Below are positions 1 through 9,556 of a DNA stretch of 64,000 nt, piece after piece. The stretch is from positions 248,001 to 312,000 of the forward strand of contig JAGXRZ010000020.1 of NCBI GenBank assembly GCA_018335585.1, read 5' to 3'. The notes under the pieces were generated by a model. The model searched no databases, had not been told where the DNA came from, and saw only the letters and a list, made by a program, of their open reading frames with translations. The stretch's first letter is position 1. Each line of letters starts with the position of its first letter. Position numbers and translations under genes: made by a program. Source of the stretch: Selenomonadales bacterium. Its GTDB lineage: Bacteria > Bacillota > UBA994.

Positions 1-2
1 TG

Positions 3-749
3 GTGCACCAATACTTTGCCCCGGTCGCGTTAGGCAAGACCATAATCTACTTGCCGGAGTGCGGCTCCACAAATGCTGAGCTGCGGGCAAGGGCGGAAGC
101 GGGCGCACCGGCAGGACTCGTAATCACCGCGGACGAACAGCATGCAGGCCGGGGCAGACGCGGCCGCACCTGGACCGCTGCGCGTGGAACCGCGCTCTTG
201 TTTTCTGTCCTTTTGCGCCCACAAATGCCACCCGGTGAACTCGCCGGGCTTACACTCCTAGCCGGGGTAGCGGTAGCGGAAGCCCTGCGAGAACTAGGTG
301 TAACCGCGACGCTCAAGTGGCCAAACGACGTGCACATCGCCGGCAAAAAAGTGTGCGGCATCCTCGCGGAACTTAGTGGCGAGCTCGACTACACGAGCTA
401 TGTCATCCTAGGGATTGGTGTAAATGTCTGGGAACATCCCACGGGCGCCGAGTACGCAAGCACATCACTCGCGGCCGAAGGCGTACGGCAGAGTCGGGCA
501 AAAGTGCTGGCAACGATTCTAGCCGCGCTAGAGACCAACATAGACTTATTTAGAGCCGGGCACCTTGCCGCATGTCTCGCGAAATGGCGGGAGTTTAGCG
601 CCACGCTTGGACGCCAGGTGACTGTGCACGGTGTGTCCGAGAGTTATACCGGGCTGGCACGCGATATAACCGCCGAAGGAGCGTTAGTCGTGCGCTTAGA
701 TGACGGCCAGGAGAAAGTTCTCACCGCAGGCGATGTAACTATTAGATAA
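3..749 (+). CDS. birA: Biotin--[biotin carboxyl carrier protein] ligase BirA, probably 5'-truncated by the window edge
   Basis: Activates biotin with ATP to biotinyl-AMP and attaches it to carboxylase carrier proteins in the cytoplasm. Visible are the adenylate-loop motif GRGRRGR (about residues 49-55), KWPNDV (about 105-110) and the small C-terminal SH3-like domain ending in GDVTI. The 248 residues match only the catalytic and C-terminal parts of the family; bifunctional ligases of about 320 residues carry an N-terminal winged helix. The frame is open to base 1, so the GTG at position 3 is probably internal and the DNA-binding domain lies outside the window. A BirA-type operator in front of bioY about 1.6 kb away supports a bifunctional repressor. 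Identification is firm; the true start is unseen. Confidence 0.93.
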   Translation: MHQYFAPVALGKTIIYLPECGSTNAELRARAEAGAPAGLVITADEQHAGRGRRGRTWTAARGTALLFSVLLRPQMPPGELAGLTLLAGVAVAEALRELGVTATLKWPNDVHIAGKKVCGILAELSGELDYTSYVILGIGVNVWEHPTGAEYASTSLAAEGVRQSRAKVLATILAALETNIDLFRAGHLAACLAKWREFSATLGRQVTVHGVSESYTGLARDITAEGALVVRLDDGQEKVLTAGDVTIR

Positions 750-767
750 ACAAAATGGGGGCTAAGC

Positions 768-1745
768 ATGATTCCGCATATTATGGTTCTAGCTACAGGC
801 GGGACAATCGCCGGCCGAGGCGACTCACCGCTGCAAACCATGGGCTATCGAGCCGGCCAGTTTACTGTCGATGAAATGTTAGATGACTTACCCGACATTA
901 CCTCTTCGGTTCGCGTGTCGGGCGAGCAGTTCGTCAATCTTCCAAGCTCGGCGCTAACCCCTACCGATTGGCTAAAACTAGCGCAGCGAGTCAATGCCCT
1001 GTTAAGCGAAAACGATATTGACGGCATAGTCATTACCCACGGCACCGACACCATGGAAGAAACCGCCTTCTTTCTCCACCTTGTAGTTCAGAGTAAGAAG
1101 CCCGTTGTTCTCGTAGGTGCTATGCGGCCGGCCACGGCACTCAGTCCCGACGGCCCGATGAATCTCGTGAACGCAATTAGAGTAGCGGCGGCTAACGGTT
1201 CCAAAGGCTTAGGCGTGTTAGTAGTGATGAACGACGAGATATTTTCTGCCCGTGACGTCACCAAAACCAGCACAACTAGACTAGACGCCTTTCGCTCGCC
1301 CGACTTTGGCGCACTAGGTAGCATCGACAACGGCCAAGTAGGAATCTACCGCCGACCGCTGCGCAAACACACACTAGACGCAGTTTTTCGCGTGGGTGGA
1401 CTAGCTAAACTCCCCCGCGTGGACATTGTGCTGGGGTATGTTGGCGCAGACGACGTATTGGTGAAAGCCGTACTTAAGGCCGGGGCGCAAGGCATCGTAC
1501 TGGCGGGGACGGGAGCAGGACACATTTCTCCTTCAGCCGACCGCTCCTTGCAAACGGCTATGGAGAGAGGCACTATTATCGTGCGCTCTAGTCGCACAGG
1601 CGGCGGGCGCATCCTCCCCGCATCCTTAGATGACTTTATTGCCTGCGACAACCTCTCGCCCCAAAAGGCGCGCATCCTGCTGATGCTAGCGCTAACTATA
1701 ACACGCGACGCAGCCGAAATTCAGCGCATGTTCGGCGAATACTAA
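768..1745 (+). CDS. ansA: L-asparaginase
   Basis: Hydrolyses L-asparagine to aspartate and ammonia. Both catalytic threonine motifs are present: TGGTIAG at residues 10-16 (nucleophile T13) and HGTDTMEETA at 91-100 (T93, D94), then K/M/RP-containing stretches typical of the family. At 325 residues it has normal length. No signal peptide is seen, so the cytoplasmic enzyme is likely. The ATG is preceded by a run of five G about 8 bases upstream, and the gene starts 18 bases after birA, so the two are probably cotranscribed. A strong hairpin follows the stop codon. Confidence 0.93.
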   Translation: MIPHIMVLATGGTIAGRGDSPLQTMGYRAGQFTVDEMLDDLPDITSSVRVSGEQFVNLPSSALTPTDWLKLAQRVNALLSENDIDGIVITHGTDTMEETAFFLHLVVQSKKPVVLVGAMRPATALSPDGPMNLVNAIRVAAANGSKGLGVLVVMNDEIFSARDVTKTSTTRLDAFRSPDFGALGSIDNGQVGIYRRPLRKHTLDAVFRVGGLAKLPRVDIVLGYVGADDVLVKAVLKAGAQGIVLAGTGAGHISPSADRSLQTAMERGTIIVRSSRTGGGRILPASLDDFIACDNLSPQKARILLMLALTITRDAAEIQRMFGEY

Positions 1746-1760
1746 GGTGACCAAACTAAG

Positions 1761-1790
1761 AGGACTTCACGCGCGGTGAAGTCCTTTCTT
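1761..1790 (+). terminator. Intrinsic terminator after ansA
   Basis: A perfect 10-bp stem (AGGACTTCAC at 1761-1770 with GTGAAGTCCT at 1776-1785, 5-base loop) is followed by TTCTTT. It closes the birA-ansA transcript. The stem also overlaps the last codons of the convergent bioY gene. Confidence 0.85.
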
Positions 1791-2312
1791 TAGTTGACGG
1801 CCGATAAAGAGCGCTAGCGCTGCTTTGACTAAGTCGAGCCCAATAAACGGAGCCGCAGCCACACGAATGGCCCACCAGAAGTCTACCGGCCTACCGAGGT
1901 AGAACCGCACAATCGCAAAGAGATAAGGCAGCCCCACGGCATAGAGTGCCACAAGGCCTAAGACAATCGCCAAAGCTCCGCCACGCGGCGTGTCAATGTT
2001 AAACAGCCCGGCGACGTAGGCAGCGACAATAAACCCAATGATAAATCCAAACGTCGGCTGCAGTACATACACCAACCCTCCGTATGGCGGACGGGCAAAT
2101 ACAGGGACACCGAGCAGCCCAAGCGCCATGTATACGGCTAAGCTCATGGCTCCGAGCCTTCCCCCTAAGGCGAAGGCGGCCAAAAAGGCCATAAACGGCA
2201 CCAGAGAAAACGGCACCATGGCCTCGCCGCCAAACCGCAGGACTAGTGTGGCGGCAACATGGAGTGCCGCGAAAATGCCTACTCTTGTAATGTCTTGCGC
2301 GCTAAACTTCAC
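1767..2312 (-). CDS. bioY: Biotin transporter BioY (ECF S component)
   Basis: Membrane S component that captures biotin and works alone or with an energy-coupling factor ATPase module, which is not in this window. The 181-residue product has about six hydrophobic helices, the conserved FGGR/GGRLGA-type segment and the PPYGG...QPTFGFIIG region characteristic of BioY. I place the start at the GTG at 2312 because AGGGAGGTG lies directly upstream and the promoter described below would initiate downstream of the more distal ATG at 2363. It is regulated by the BirA operator at 2357-2388. Confidence 0.93.
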   Translation of the reverse strand: MKFSAQDITRVGIFAALHVAATLVLRFGGEAMVPFSLVPFMAFLAAFALGGRLGAMSLAVYMALGLLGVPVFARPPYGGLVYVLQPTFGFIIGFIVAAYVAGLFNIDTPRGGALAIVLGLVALYAVGLPYLFAIVRFYLGRPVDFWWAIRVAAAPFIGLDLVKAALALFIGRQLKKGLHRA

Positions 2313-2334
2313 GTCAAGCACCTCCCTGCCGCGT

Positions 2335-2363
2335 ATAATAGCGGACACAGGGCAGATTGTCAA
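2335..2363 (-). promoter_or_regulatory. Sigma-A-type promoter of bioY
   Basis: On the minus strand TTGACA (2363-2358) and TATTAT (2340-2335) are separated by exactly 17 bases. The predicted transcript would begin near 2328, leaving a very short leader that starts at the ribosome binding site. The -35 hexamer lies inside one half of the BirA operator. Confidence 0.8.
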
Positions 2364-2388
2364 CCTATTTTTCAGCTACGGTTTACAT
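2357..2388 (+). promoter_or_regulatory. BirA operator in front of bioY
   Basis: TTGTCAACC (2357-2365), 14 bases, then GGTTTACAT (2380-2388): an inverted repeat matching the known biotin repressor box of Bacillota in half-site sequence and spacing. It overlaps the -35 hexamer of the bioY promoter, so repression by holo-BirA is expected when biotin is plentiful. The distal half reaches the stop codon of the upstream dehydrogenase gene. Confidence 0.88.
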
Positions 2389-3383
2389 CAACTGCTTCGC
2401 CACGGCGAATTAACGGCAAACTCAGGCTCCTCACCTGCCATGGCCAGCTTTATATCGCGTGCCGCCATGCCCGCCACCCTCGCCAAACACTCCGCGGTGG
2501 AGCCGCCCATATGCGGCGTAAAGATTACGTTAGGCAGCTGCAAAAACGGGCTGTTCGTCGGCAAAGGTTCTTGCTCAAACACGTCAAGCGCGGCAGCTGC
2601 GAACCACTCTTCTTGCAGTGCCTGCAATAGGTCATCCTGCACAATCAGCGCGCCTCTAGCAGTGTTGACCAGGAGTGCGTCCTTCTTCATGAGCGACAAA
2701 AGCCTTCTTCCGACGAGCCCCACGGTATCCGGGACGAGTGGTAAGTGAAGACTAACAATATCCGCCGTGCCAAACAAGCTCTCCAGCGAAACTTGCCTCA
2801 CTCCTACCGGCACACTTCTGTAGGTGGAGCGACTCCAACACACCACTTCCATGCCTAAGCCGACCGCCATTTCAGCCACGAGCCGTCCGATATGGCCGTA
2901 CCCGACTAAGCCTAACCGCTTACCCTTAAGCTCGCGCCCGAGTGTGCGCGCTTGCTCCCATCGCCCCTGTCTGACCAAGCAGTCGGCTCGGGTAATTCCC
3001 CGCAGCAAGGAAACAATCAGGCCAAGCGTTAGTTCGGCAACCGATTGGGCGTTAGCGCCCGGCGTGTTGGTCACATAAATGCCGCCCTCGGTGGCTGCTT
3101 TGACGTCGACTTGATCTACCCCCGCGCCATGCAGCGCAATAATGCGGAGGCGCAAGCAGCGGCCAATCAACTCGTAGGGGATTATCCCCGTGCGCACGAG
3201 GAGACCGTCCGCGCCGGAGATAGACTGCCAGCACCGCTCGCGCGCACTAAGCGACATATCGCCAAACGCTAACGGCACAATTTCTACCTCTACCTCCGGC
3301 CCTAACTCGCGCGAAACTACGCTTAAGTTAACGGGCATCTCTGTCGTGGCTGTGACAACCACGCGCTTCTTGCCTGTACTCAC
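2388..3383 (-). CDS. D-isomer-specific 2-hydroxyacid dehydrogenase
   Basis: NAD-dependent oxidoreductase of the phosphoglycerate dehydrogenase superfamily. The 331-residue protein shows the Rossmann motif GYGHIG in the middle, the HLP and NTARG segments around the NAD and substrate site, and TPHMGG carrying the catalytic histidine near the C-terminus. It lacks an ACT domain, so it is not a full-length regulated SerA; hydroxypyruvate/glyoxylate reductase or a C-terminal-binding-protein-like enzyme are alternatives, and the substrate cannot be read from sequence. The GTG start at 3383 is preceded by GGGGGG about 6 bases away. It is divergent from typA. Confidence 0.85.
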   Translation of the reverse strand: MSTGKKRVVVTATTEMPVNLSVVSRELGPEVEVEIVPLAFGDMSLSARERCWQSISGADGLLVRTGIIPYELIGRCLRLRIIALHGAGVDQVDVKAATEGGIYVTNTPGANAQSVAELTLGLIVSLLRGITRADCLVRQGRWEQARTLGRELKGKRLGLVGYGHIGRLVAEMAVGLGMEVVCWSRSTYRSVPVGVRQVSLESLFGTADIVSLHLPLVPDTVGLVGRRLLSLMKKDALLVNTARGALIVQDDLLQALQEEWFAAAALDVFEQEPLPTNSPFLQLPNVIFTPHMGGSTAECLARVAGMAARDIKLAMAGEEPEFAVNSPWRSS

Positions 3384-3467
3384 GTCTACCCCCCTTTTAC
3401 ACCGTCGTACATGCTACATGAATGTTCCACACCGGAAGCGTCGCTCCTGCAAACTGCTGCCTTTTCA

Positions 3468-3497
3468 TTGACTCCAGCGAGCGTATGCGGCTATACT
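3468..3497 (+). promoter_or_regulatory. Probable promoter of typA
   Basis: TTGACT (3468-3473) and TATACT (3492-3497) with an 18-base spacer, about 40 bases before the typA start codon. No operator is apparent. Confidence 0.6.
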
Positions 3498-3537
3498 GTG
3501 TCGTTAGACCACAAACTGAAGGAGCCAGATAAGAGCT

Positions 3538-5352
3538 GTGAAACGCAATATCGCCATCATCGCCCATGTCGACCACGGCAAGACTACACTTGTTGACGCT
3601 ATGCTTAAGCAAAGTCACATTTTCCATGCCAAAGAGCATGTACAGGAACGCGTGATGGACTCTTTAGATTTAGAGCGCGAACGCGGGATTACCATTATGG
3701 CCAAAAACACAGGCGTGTACTACGGCGACGTCAAAATAAACATCGTCGACACCCCCGGCCATGCAGATTTCGGCGGTGAGGTGGAGCGGTCGCTCAGCAC
3801 CGTTGATGGCGTACTGCTGTTGGTCGATGCCGCAGAAGGCCCGCTGGCACAAACCAAATACGTGCTCCGCAAAGCCTTGGCACTTAACTTGCAGGCTATA
3901 GTAGTTATAAACAAAATCGACCGCCAGGACGCGCAACCGCTCGCCGTACTGGATAAATGTCTTGACCTATTTATTGAGCTTGGGGCAACCGACGAACAGC
4001 TAGACTTTCCCGTATTATTTGCGGCGGCGCGTGCCGGCATCGCGAAGTACAAGCTCGAGGATGAGGGTGAAGACCTTACTCCGCTATTCGAAACTATCCT
4101 TACTAAGATTCCCGCACCGGCAGGGGATAAGGATGCACCGCTACAAATGCTGGTGACTACCCTCGACTGGGACGATTACGTGGGCAGGATTGCCATCGGC
4201 AGAATAACCAACGGCAGAGTGAGCGCAGGGCAGACAGTAGCCGTAGTCTCCGCAGACGGCGGCGTGCTGTCGGCTAAGGTGGCCAAACTTTACCAGTACG
4301 TCGGGCTCAAACGGACTGAACACGCGTCCGCCGAAGCGGGGGATATCGTGGCTTTAGCTGGGATTTCGGATATCAGCCTAGGCGATACCATTGCCGATAG
4401 CGAATCCCCCCAGGCACTCCCCTTCGTGCCGGTAGACGAACCCACCGTGACTATGGACTTTATGATTAACGACAGCCCCTTTGCCGGACGCGAAGGGCAG
4501 TTCGTAACTTCGCGCCATCTCCGGGAGCGCCTGCTGCGTGAAGGATACACAAATGTAAGCATGCGTATAGAAGATGGCCCCACTCCGGACGTTTTCCATG
4601 TTTCCGGGCGCGGTGAGCTGCACTTAGCCATCCTCATAGAGACGATGCGGCGGCAGGGTTATGAGTTTGCGGTATCACGTCCAAAGGTTATCCTCCGACA
4701 GGGCGAAGGCGGCCTAGAGGAGCCGATGGAGCACTTAACGATTGATGTGCCGCTGCAATATATGGGCACGGTTATGGAAAAGCTTGGTGCCAGAAAAGGC
4801 ATTATGACGAACATGGAACACACCGCTACAGGCTCGGTACGCCTAGAATTTGAGATTTCTGCCCGTGCCCTACTTGGCTTTCGCTCTGAGCTCTTAACCG
4901 AAACACGCGGCTATGGCGTTATGAACACATTGTTCCTTGGCTATGGCCCCTACCGCGGCGATATCCCGGGGCGCTTAAGCGGCGTGCTCGTAGCTTGGGA
5001 AGAAGGAGAAGCTACTGCCTACGGCCTGCAAAACGCGGAGGAGCGCGGCCATCTGTTTATTGGGCCGGGAACACAAGTATACGAGGGCATGGTTATCGGC
5101 GAATCCGCGCGGCCAAGCGACCTTGACGTAAACGTCTGTAAACGCAAACAGCTTACTAACATTCGCGCTAGCGGCGCCGACGACGCCATTCGCCTAGAAA
5201 CGCCGCGCGATATGAGCCTAGACAATGCGCTTGAGTACATTGCCGACGACGAACTAGTAGAAGTGACACCAAAGAGCATTCGCCTCCGCAAACGCATACT
5301 TAATCGCCAAGAACGGCTGCGCCAACAGAAGAAGCAGCAAGAATTAAGCTAG
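3538..5352 (+). CDS. typA: Translational GTPase TypA/BipA
   Basis: Ribosome-associated GTPase related to EF-G, involved in 50S assembly and stress or cold adaptation. Residues 9-17 hold the P-loop AHVDHGKTT; DTPGHADF (G3) and NKIDR (G4) follow, then the domain II barrel, two EF-G-like domains and the TypA-specific C-terminal domain ending in a basic tail. Length (604) is normal. The start is GTG at 3538 with AAGGAGCC about 13 bases upstream, somewhat far but the protein begins exactly as the family does. It stands alone between a divergent dehydrogenase and copA. Confidence 0.96.
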   Translation: MKRNIAIIAHVDHGKTTLVDAMLKQSHIFHAKEHVQERVMDSLDLERERGITIMAKNTGVYYGDVKINIVDTPGHADFGGEVERSLSTVDGVLLLVDAAEGPLAQTKYVLRKALALNLQAIVVINKIDRQDAQPLAVLDKCLDLFIELGATDEQLDFPVLFAAARAGIAKYKLEDEGEDLTPLFETILTKIPAPAGDKDAPLQMLVTTLDWDDYVGRIAIGRITNGRVSAGQTVAVVSADGGVLSAKVAKLYQYVGLKRTEHASAEAGDIVALAGISDISLGDTIADSESPQALPFVPVDEPTVTMDFMINDSPFAGREGQFVTSRHLRERLLREGYTNVSMRIEDGPTPDVFHVSGRGELHLAILIETMRRQGYEFAVSRPKVILRQGEGGLEEPMEHLTIDVPLQYMGTVMEKLGARKGIMTNMEHTATGSVRLEFEISARALLGFRSELLTETRGYGVMNTLFLGYGPYRGDIPGRLSGVLVAWEEGEATAYGLQNAEERGHLFIGPGTQVYEGMVIGESARPSDLDVNVCKRKQLTNIRASGADDAIRLETPRDMSLDNALEYIADDELVEVTPKSIRLRKRILNRQERLRQQKKQQELS

Positions 5353-5387
5353 CCATATTGACGCGACGGCGCAGGCATGCTAGGCTT

Positions 5388-5415
5388 TTGTTAGCATACC
5401 CTAGAGGGGTATATT
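5388..5415 (+). promoter_or_regulatory. copA promoter with CsoR-like operator
   Basis: TTGTTA (5388-5393) and TATATT (5410-5415) are 16 bases apart. Between and overlapping them lies the near-perfect palindrome ATACCCTAGAGGGGTAT (5396-5412), which resembles the G/C-rich core of copper-sensing CsoR operators. Binding there would block polymerase; Cu(I) would release it. No csoR gene lies in the window. Confidence 0.7.
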
Positions 5416-5438
5416 AAACAAGCTTTGGAGGAGTCCCT

Positions 5439-7901
5439 ATGAAGACACAGAAACGTGTCACCCTCACTCTCGGGGGCATGACCTGCGCAGCCTGTGCGAG
5501 TAGAGTTGAGCGCGCTTTGAGCAAACACCAAGGAGTTAGCGAAGCTAACGTCAACCTCGCCACCGAAACAGCTGTGGTGCGCTATGATTCGGAATCGACC
5601 AGCACAGACGACCTAATACGAGTAGTAACCAGTACCGGGTACGAGGCGCGAGTCAAGTCCGACTCCGTCACGCTCACTATCCAGGGCATGACTTGTGCTG
5701 CGTGTTCAAGTCGTGTGGAAAAAGGCCTCTCGCAAACGGACGGGGTGTTGCGCGCGGCGGTCAACCTCGCCACCGAAAAAGCGGTAGTGGAGTATGACCC
5801 GAGCGCAACTACGGCTACCGCGCTTATCGCTAAAGTACGGGCGCTTGGCTATGAGGCTAAGGCCGAAGCCACCACTCCGCTAGACGACGATAAAGCGCTA
5901 CAGCACAGCCGTGCGGCAGCTCGCCGCATGTGGATAGCTTGGGCACTCACCCTCCCCATAGTCCTGTGGATGCTCCCAGCCATGTTCGCGGGCCCCCACA
6001 ACATGGACGCCATGTGGCTAGGCAAGACCGGCTACAGCATCGGCATGCTTGCCTTGTCCGCACCGGTAATGTATTGGGTTGGTCTGCCCACCCTTGTCTC
6101 GGGGTGGAAAGCAGCCAAGCACCTGTCGCCTAGCATGGACACCCTCATTGCCATGGGCACGCTTGCCGCGTGGGGCACAGGCGTGGCCACGTTCTTTACG
6201 CATATTGAAAACTACGCCGGCGTCGCCGCTATGATTATGGCCTTTCACTTGACCGGGCGCTTCCTCGAGGCTAAGGCTAAAGGCCGAGCGTCGCAGGCTA
6301 TTCGTCGCCTCTTGCAGCTAGAGGCCAAGACCGCAACCCTGCTTGTTGACGGGCAAGAACGCGAAGTAGCTCTGTCGGAGGTGCAAGTCGGCGACGTCTA
6401 CGTCGTACGGCCCGGGCAAAAGGTGCCTACCGATGGGCAGATTATCTGGGGCGAAAGCAGTGTTGACGAGTCCATGGCGACGGGCGAATCACTGCCTGTG
6501 CGTAAGTCCCTAGGTGACGAGCTAATTGGCGCTACTGTAAACCAAGAAGGGCTGTTGCACGGCAAGGCTACGCGCGTCGGCAAGGATACTTTTTTGGCTC
6601 AAGTTATAAAGCTTGTGGAAGAAGCACAAGGCACCAAAGTCCCTATACAGGAATTCGCCGACAAGGTTACAGCCGTTTTTGTCCCGGTGGTTATCGGCAT
6701 CGCCCTTGTGACTTTAGCGGCCTGGCTTATGTTCCCGGAGCAACTCTCCGATATCCTCCACGTGGCCAAGAATTTTATCCCATGGGTTAACCCGCACCTT
6801 AGCCCGGTGACGCTCGCTGTGGTGGCCACTGTCGCCGTCTTGGTTATCGCCTGCCCTTGCGCGCTCGGCCTCGCCACACCGACGGCTTTGATGGTAGGCA
6901 GCGGCATGGGAGCCGAGAATGGCATTCTCATTAAGCGCGGCGAAGCTATTCAGACTCTGCAGGAAGTTAAGACCGTCGTATTTGACAAAACAGGTACGAT
7001 TACTAAAGGCAAACCAGAGGTTACCGACGTCATCGCCGTCGTAGGAACGGAGCGCGAGCTCCTGCAGGCTGCCGCTAGTGCCGAATCTGGCTCCGAGCAC
7101 CCCCTAGGCCGGGCGATTGCTAAGCGGGGTAGCGCCGACGGATTGCTGCTCTCGCCGATTGAGCGTTTTACCTCTTACACAGGGCGCGGCATCACGGCCG
7201 AGCTCGGCGGACGGAAAGTTGCGGTGGGCAGCCGCAAACTGATGCACGAACTAGGTGTTGCCGCAGCCAGCGTAGAGGAATCGGTAGTCGCGCTCGAAGA
7301 CGAGGGCAAGACGGCTATGTTGGTGGCCATTGACGGTCAAATCAACGGGGTAATAGCCGTAGCCGACACCGTCAAGGAAGACTCCGCAGCCGCCATAGAG
7401 GCACTGCAGAAAATGGGGCTAACCCCGGTCATGATTACAGGCGACAACAAGCGCACGGCCGCTGCTATCGGCCGCGCTGTCGGCATAACCAGTATCCTTG
7501 CCGAAGTTCTCCCCGAGGGCAAAGTTGAGGCTATCAAGCGCCTGCAAAGCGAAGGGCTTAGGGTAGCCATGGTCGGCGACGGCATTAACGACGCGCCCGC
7601 GCTCACACAGGCCGACGTCGGCATTGCTATCGGTACCGGCACAGACATCGCCATTGAGGCTTCCGATGTGACGCTCGTGCGCGGCAACCTAACCGCCGCC
7701 GTCAGCGCCATTAAACTATCGCGCGCGACTTTCCGCAAAATTCGCCAAAATTTGTTCTGGGCGTTCTTCTATAACGTCGTAGCCATTCCCCTAGCCGTCG
7801 CCGGACTAATGCACCCCATTATCGCAGAAATCGCCATGGCGGTGAGCTCACTTAGCGTCGTGACGAATGCCAACTTGCTGCGACGGGTGGATATTAGGTA
7901 G
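5439..7901 (+). CDS. copA: Copper-exporting P1B-type ATPase CopA
   Basis: Pumps Cu(I) (possibly Ag(I)) out of the cytoplasm at the cost of ATP. Two N-terminal heavy-metal-associated domains carry GMTCAAC at residues 13-19 and 83-89. Transmembrane helices follow, with the ion-translocating CPC at 472-474, the actuator TGES at 348-351, the phosphorylated aspartate in DKTGT (516-520), SEHP and GDGINDAP. The 820 residues are the usual length. GGAGGAG sits about 6 bases before the ATG. No copZ chaperone or csoR follows, so the gene appears monocistronic under the operator just upstream. Confidence 0.96.
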   Translation: MKTQKRVTLTLGGMTCAACASRVERALSKHQGVSEANVNLATETAVVRYDSESTSTDDLIRVVTSTGYEARVKSDSVTLTIQGMTCAACSSRVEKGLSQTDGVLRAAVNLATEKAVVEYDPSATTATALIAKVRALGYEAKAEATTPLDDDKALQHSRAAARRMWIAWALTLPIVLWMLPAMFAGPHNMDAMWLGKTGYSIGMLALSAPVMYWVGLPTLVSGWKAAKHLSPSMDTLIAMGTLAAWGTGVATFFTHIENYAGVAAMIMAFHLTGRFLEAKAKGRASQAIRRLLQLEAKTATLLVDGQEREVALSEVQVGDVYVVRPGQKVPTDGQIIWGESSVDESMATGESLPVRKSLGDELIGATVNQEGLLHGKATRVGKDTFLAQVIKLVEEAQGTKVPIQEFADKVTAVFVPVVIGIALVTLAAWLMFPEQLSDILHVAKNFIPWVNPHLSPVTLAVVATVAVLVIACPCALGLATPTALMVGSGMGAENGILIKRGEAIQTLQEVKTVVFDKTGTITKGKPEVTDVIAVVGTERELLQAAASAESGSEHPLGRAIAKRGSADGLLLSPIERFTSYTGRGITAELGGRKVAVGSRKLMHELGVAAASVEESVVALEDEGKTAMLVAIDGQINGVIAVADTVKEDSAAAIEALQKMGLTPVMITGDNKRTAAAIGRAVGITSILAEVLPEGKVEAIKRLQSEGLRVAMVGDGINDAPALTQADVGIAIGTGTDIAIEASDVTLVRGNLTAAVSAIKLSRATFRKIRQNLFWAFFYNVVAIPLAVAGLMHPIIAEIAMAVSSLSVVTNANLLRRVDIR

Positions 7902-7929
7902 GGAGTTTGGAGGGTGGCTGGCTCCTAGC

Positions 7930-9552
7930 TCACACCTCAAAAACCCGCTCGCCGCGCGGTCGGCTGTGGTCAAACAGCAGTTCACCGTGCGCAAACTTTC
8001 CAAAGCGCAGCTGCCGCAGGATACTCCCCGGTTTTTCGCCCCGGCGGTGTGGCAGAGCGGCAAATAGGCGCTCGGGTTCATGGTAAACTATATGCCGCAC
8101 CATTTCGTCCTCGGGCGGCTCGCAGCCTAGCAGAAGGTCGGGAACTCGTTTGTGCGGCTCGTTACAGAGAAAGTCAAGACGGCAAAGCTCCTTAAGCGTC
8201 AGAGAGCACGGCACGTACTTTTCCAGGGCGAGATAAACGCTCTCTTGCACCGCTTCGCGCTCTGCCGCAGAGAGGAGCCCAAGCAGCTTAAACCCCGTCA
8301 TTTCGCCTTGCGCCAGCACATAGCGCAAGGCATTTTCGGCTTGCCGGGAGTTATAGAAGTGGTCTAGTGCCTTAGCTAGTGCCTTTAGGTAAGTAAAGTC
8401 GTGCGCTGTCATGTGAGGCGTTCTAAGCACCTCATAGGGCGCAAACGGCAGGTAAGCTAAGCCTAGTTGAGCTGCCTTTTGCCTAAGCTCGGTGCCAGGC
8501 AGGAGCTTTAGGAAGCCAAGGTGCAGTCGATGCGACAACGTGGCCAGCGCGGCGTCAACGGCGGCGGCAAAAGTCTCTAGGCTCTCCGCGGGCAGTCCTG
8601 CGATTAAGTCGAGGTGCACCTCTACGGTGCCAAGTTGCACTAGCTGCCTCACCGCCTGTAGCGTATGTGACGCATCTACCTGGCGGTTAACGGCCTGCAG
8701 GCTAGGCGGGGAAGCCGACTGCAAGCCTACTTCGAACTGAAACCGCTTGGCGCGGGGGTCAGCTAAGAGCTCAAAATCATCCGCCGTCAAAAGATGCGCG
8801 CAGACCTCAAAGTGAAACCGCGTTTCCTCGTCGGCTGAGAGCAAAAACTCCCAAAGCGCTCTCGCCCGATTGGGGTCGGCATTAAAGGTGCGGTCGACGA
8901 ACTTAATCAACGGAGCTTTACCCATCATGTGGGACAGGCGGGCTTTAGCAGTATCTAGTGACATGTACCGCACTCCTGCTTCGCGCGAAGACAGGCAGTA
9001 AGCGCAGTTGTACGGGCACCCGCGGCTGCTCTCAAAGTAGTATATTTTGTTCTGCAGCCACCCTTCGTCGACGTAAGGATAGGGTAGCTTGTCTAGCGTC
9101 TCGAGGCGCGGGGCTTTGGGTAAGGGGCCGCCCCGCCACGCAATCCCCGCTGTGTTTGGCCTTGTCCCTTGCGCGAGCGCGCGAATGAGGGGGAGGACCG
9201 ACCCCTCCCCTTCCCCGCAGGCGACATAGTCGACATCGTCACGCCTAAGGACGTCCTCCCACCCTCCGCTGGCTTCCGGGCCGCCCCACACTATGGTAAT
9301 GCCCGGGTCACTTAAGCGTATCCTCGTACAGATATCTTCCATAAGGCGCCGATTCCAAATGTAGACGGAGCACAGGAGGAGTTCTGGGCAGAGTCCCATA
9401 ACCTTGCTCGTGATAAGCTCTGCCCCTTCGTTGATGTTTGACTCGACTACATGGAGCTTAACTCCCGCCACTTGACATACTGCGGCTAGGTACCGCGCAC
9501 TTAGGCTCGTATGCACGTAGCTGGCGTTTAGCGCCAACAGGACTACCCGCAT
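7930..9552 (-). CDS. B12-binding-domain radical SAM protein (DUF4080 type)
   Basis: Starting at the ATG at 9552, which lies 4 bases after the stop of the aminotransferase gene, the product has 540 residues. An N-terminal cobalamin-binding fold is followed by a radical SAM core with C179, C183 and C186 (CPYNCAYC) binding the 4Fe-4S cluster, and a long C-terminal region of the kind found in DUF4080 proteins. Such enzymes generate a 5'-deoxyadenosyl radical; the substrate of this subfamily is not known to me. Likely translated with the upstream aminotransferase gene, but a functional link is only inferred from spacing. Confidence 0.85.
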   Translation of the reverse strand: MRVVLLALNASYVHTSLSARYLAAVCQVAGVKLHVVESNINEGAELITSKVMGLCPELLLCSVYIWNRRLMEDICTRIRLSDPGITIVWGGPEASGGWEDVLRRDDVDYVACGEGEGSVLPLIRALAQGTRPNTAGIAWRGGPLPKAPRLETLDKLPYPYVDEGWLQNKIYYFESSRGCPYNCAYCLSSREAGVRYMSLDTAKARLSHMMGKAPLIKFVDRTFNADPNRARALWEFLLSADEETRFHFEVCAHLLTADDFELLADPRAKRFQFEVGLQSASPPSLQAVNRQVDASHTLQAVRQLVQLGTVEVHLDLIAGLPAESLETFAAAVDAALATLSHRLHLGFLKLLPGTELRQKAAQLGLAYLPFAPYEVLRTPHMTAHDFTYLKALAKALDHFYNSRQAENALRYVLAQGEMTGFKLLGLLSAAEREAVQESVYLALEKYVPCSLTLKELCRLDFLCNEPHKRVPDLLLGCEPPEDEMVRHIVYHEPERLFAALPHRRGEKPGSILRQLRFGKFAHGELLFDHSRPRGERVFEV

Positions 9553-9556
9553 TGCC

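Noticed and set aside
2313-2363. Longer BioY starting at ATG 2363
   Set aside because: The promoter would initiate downstream of this codon and it lies in the operator.
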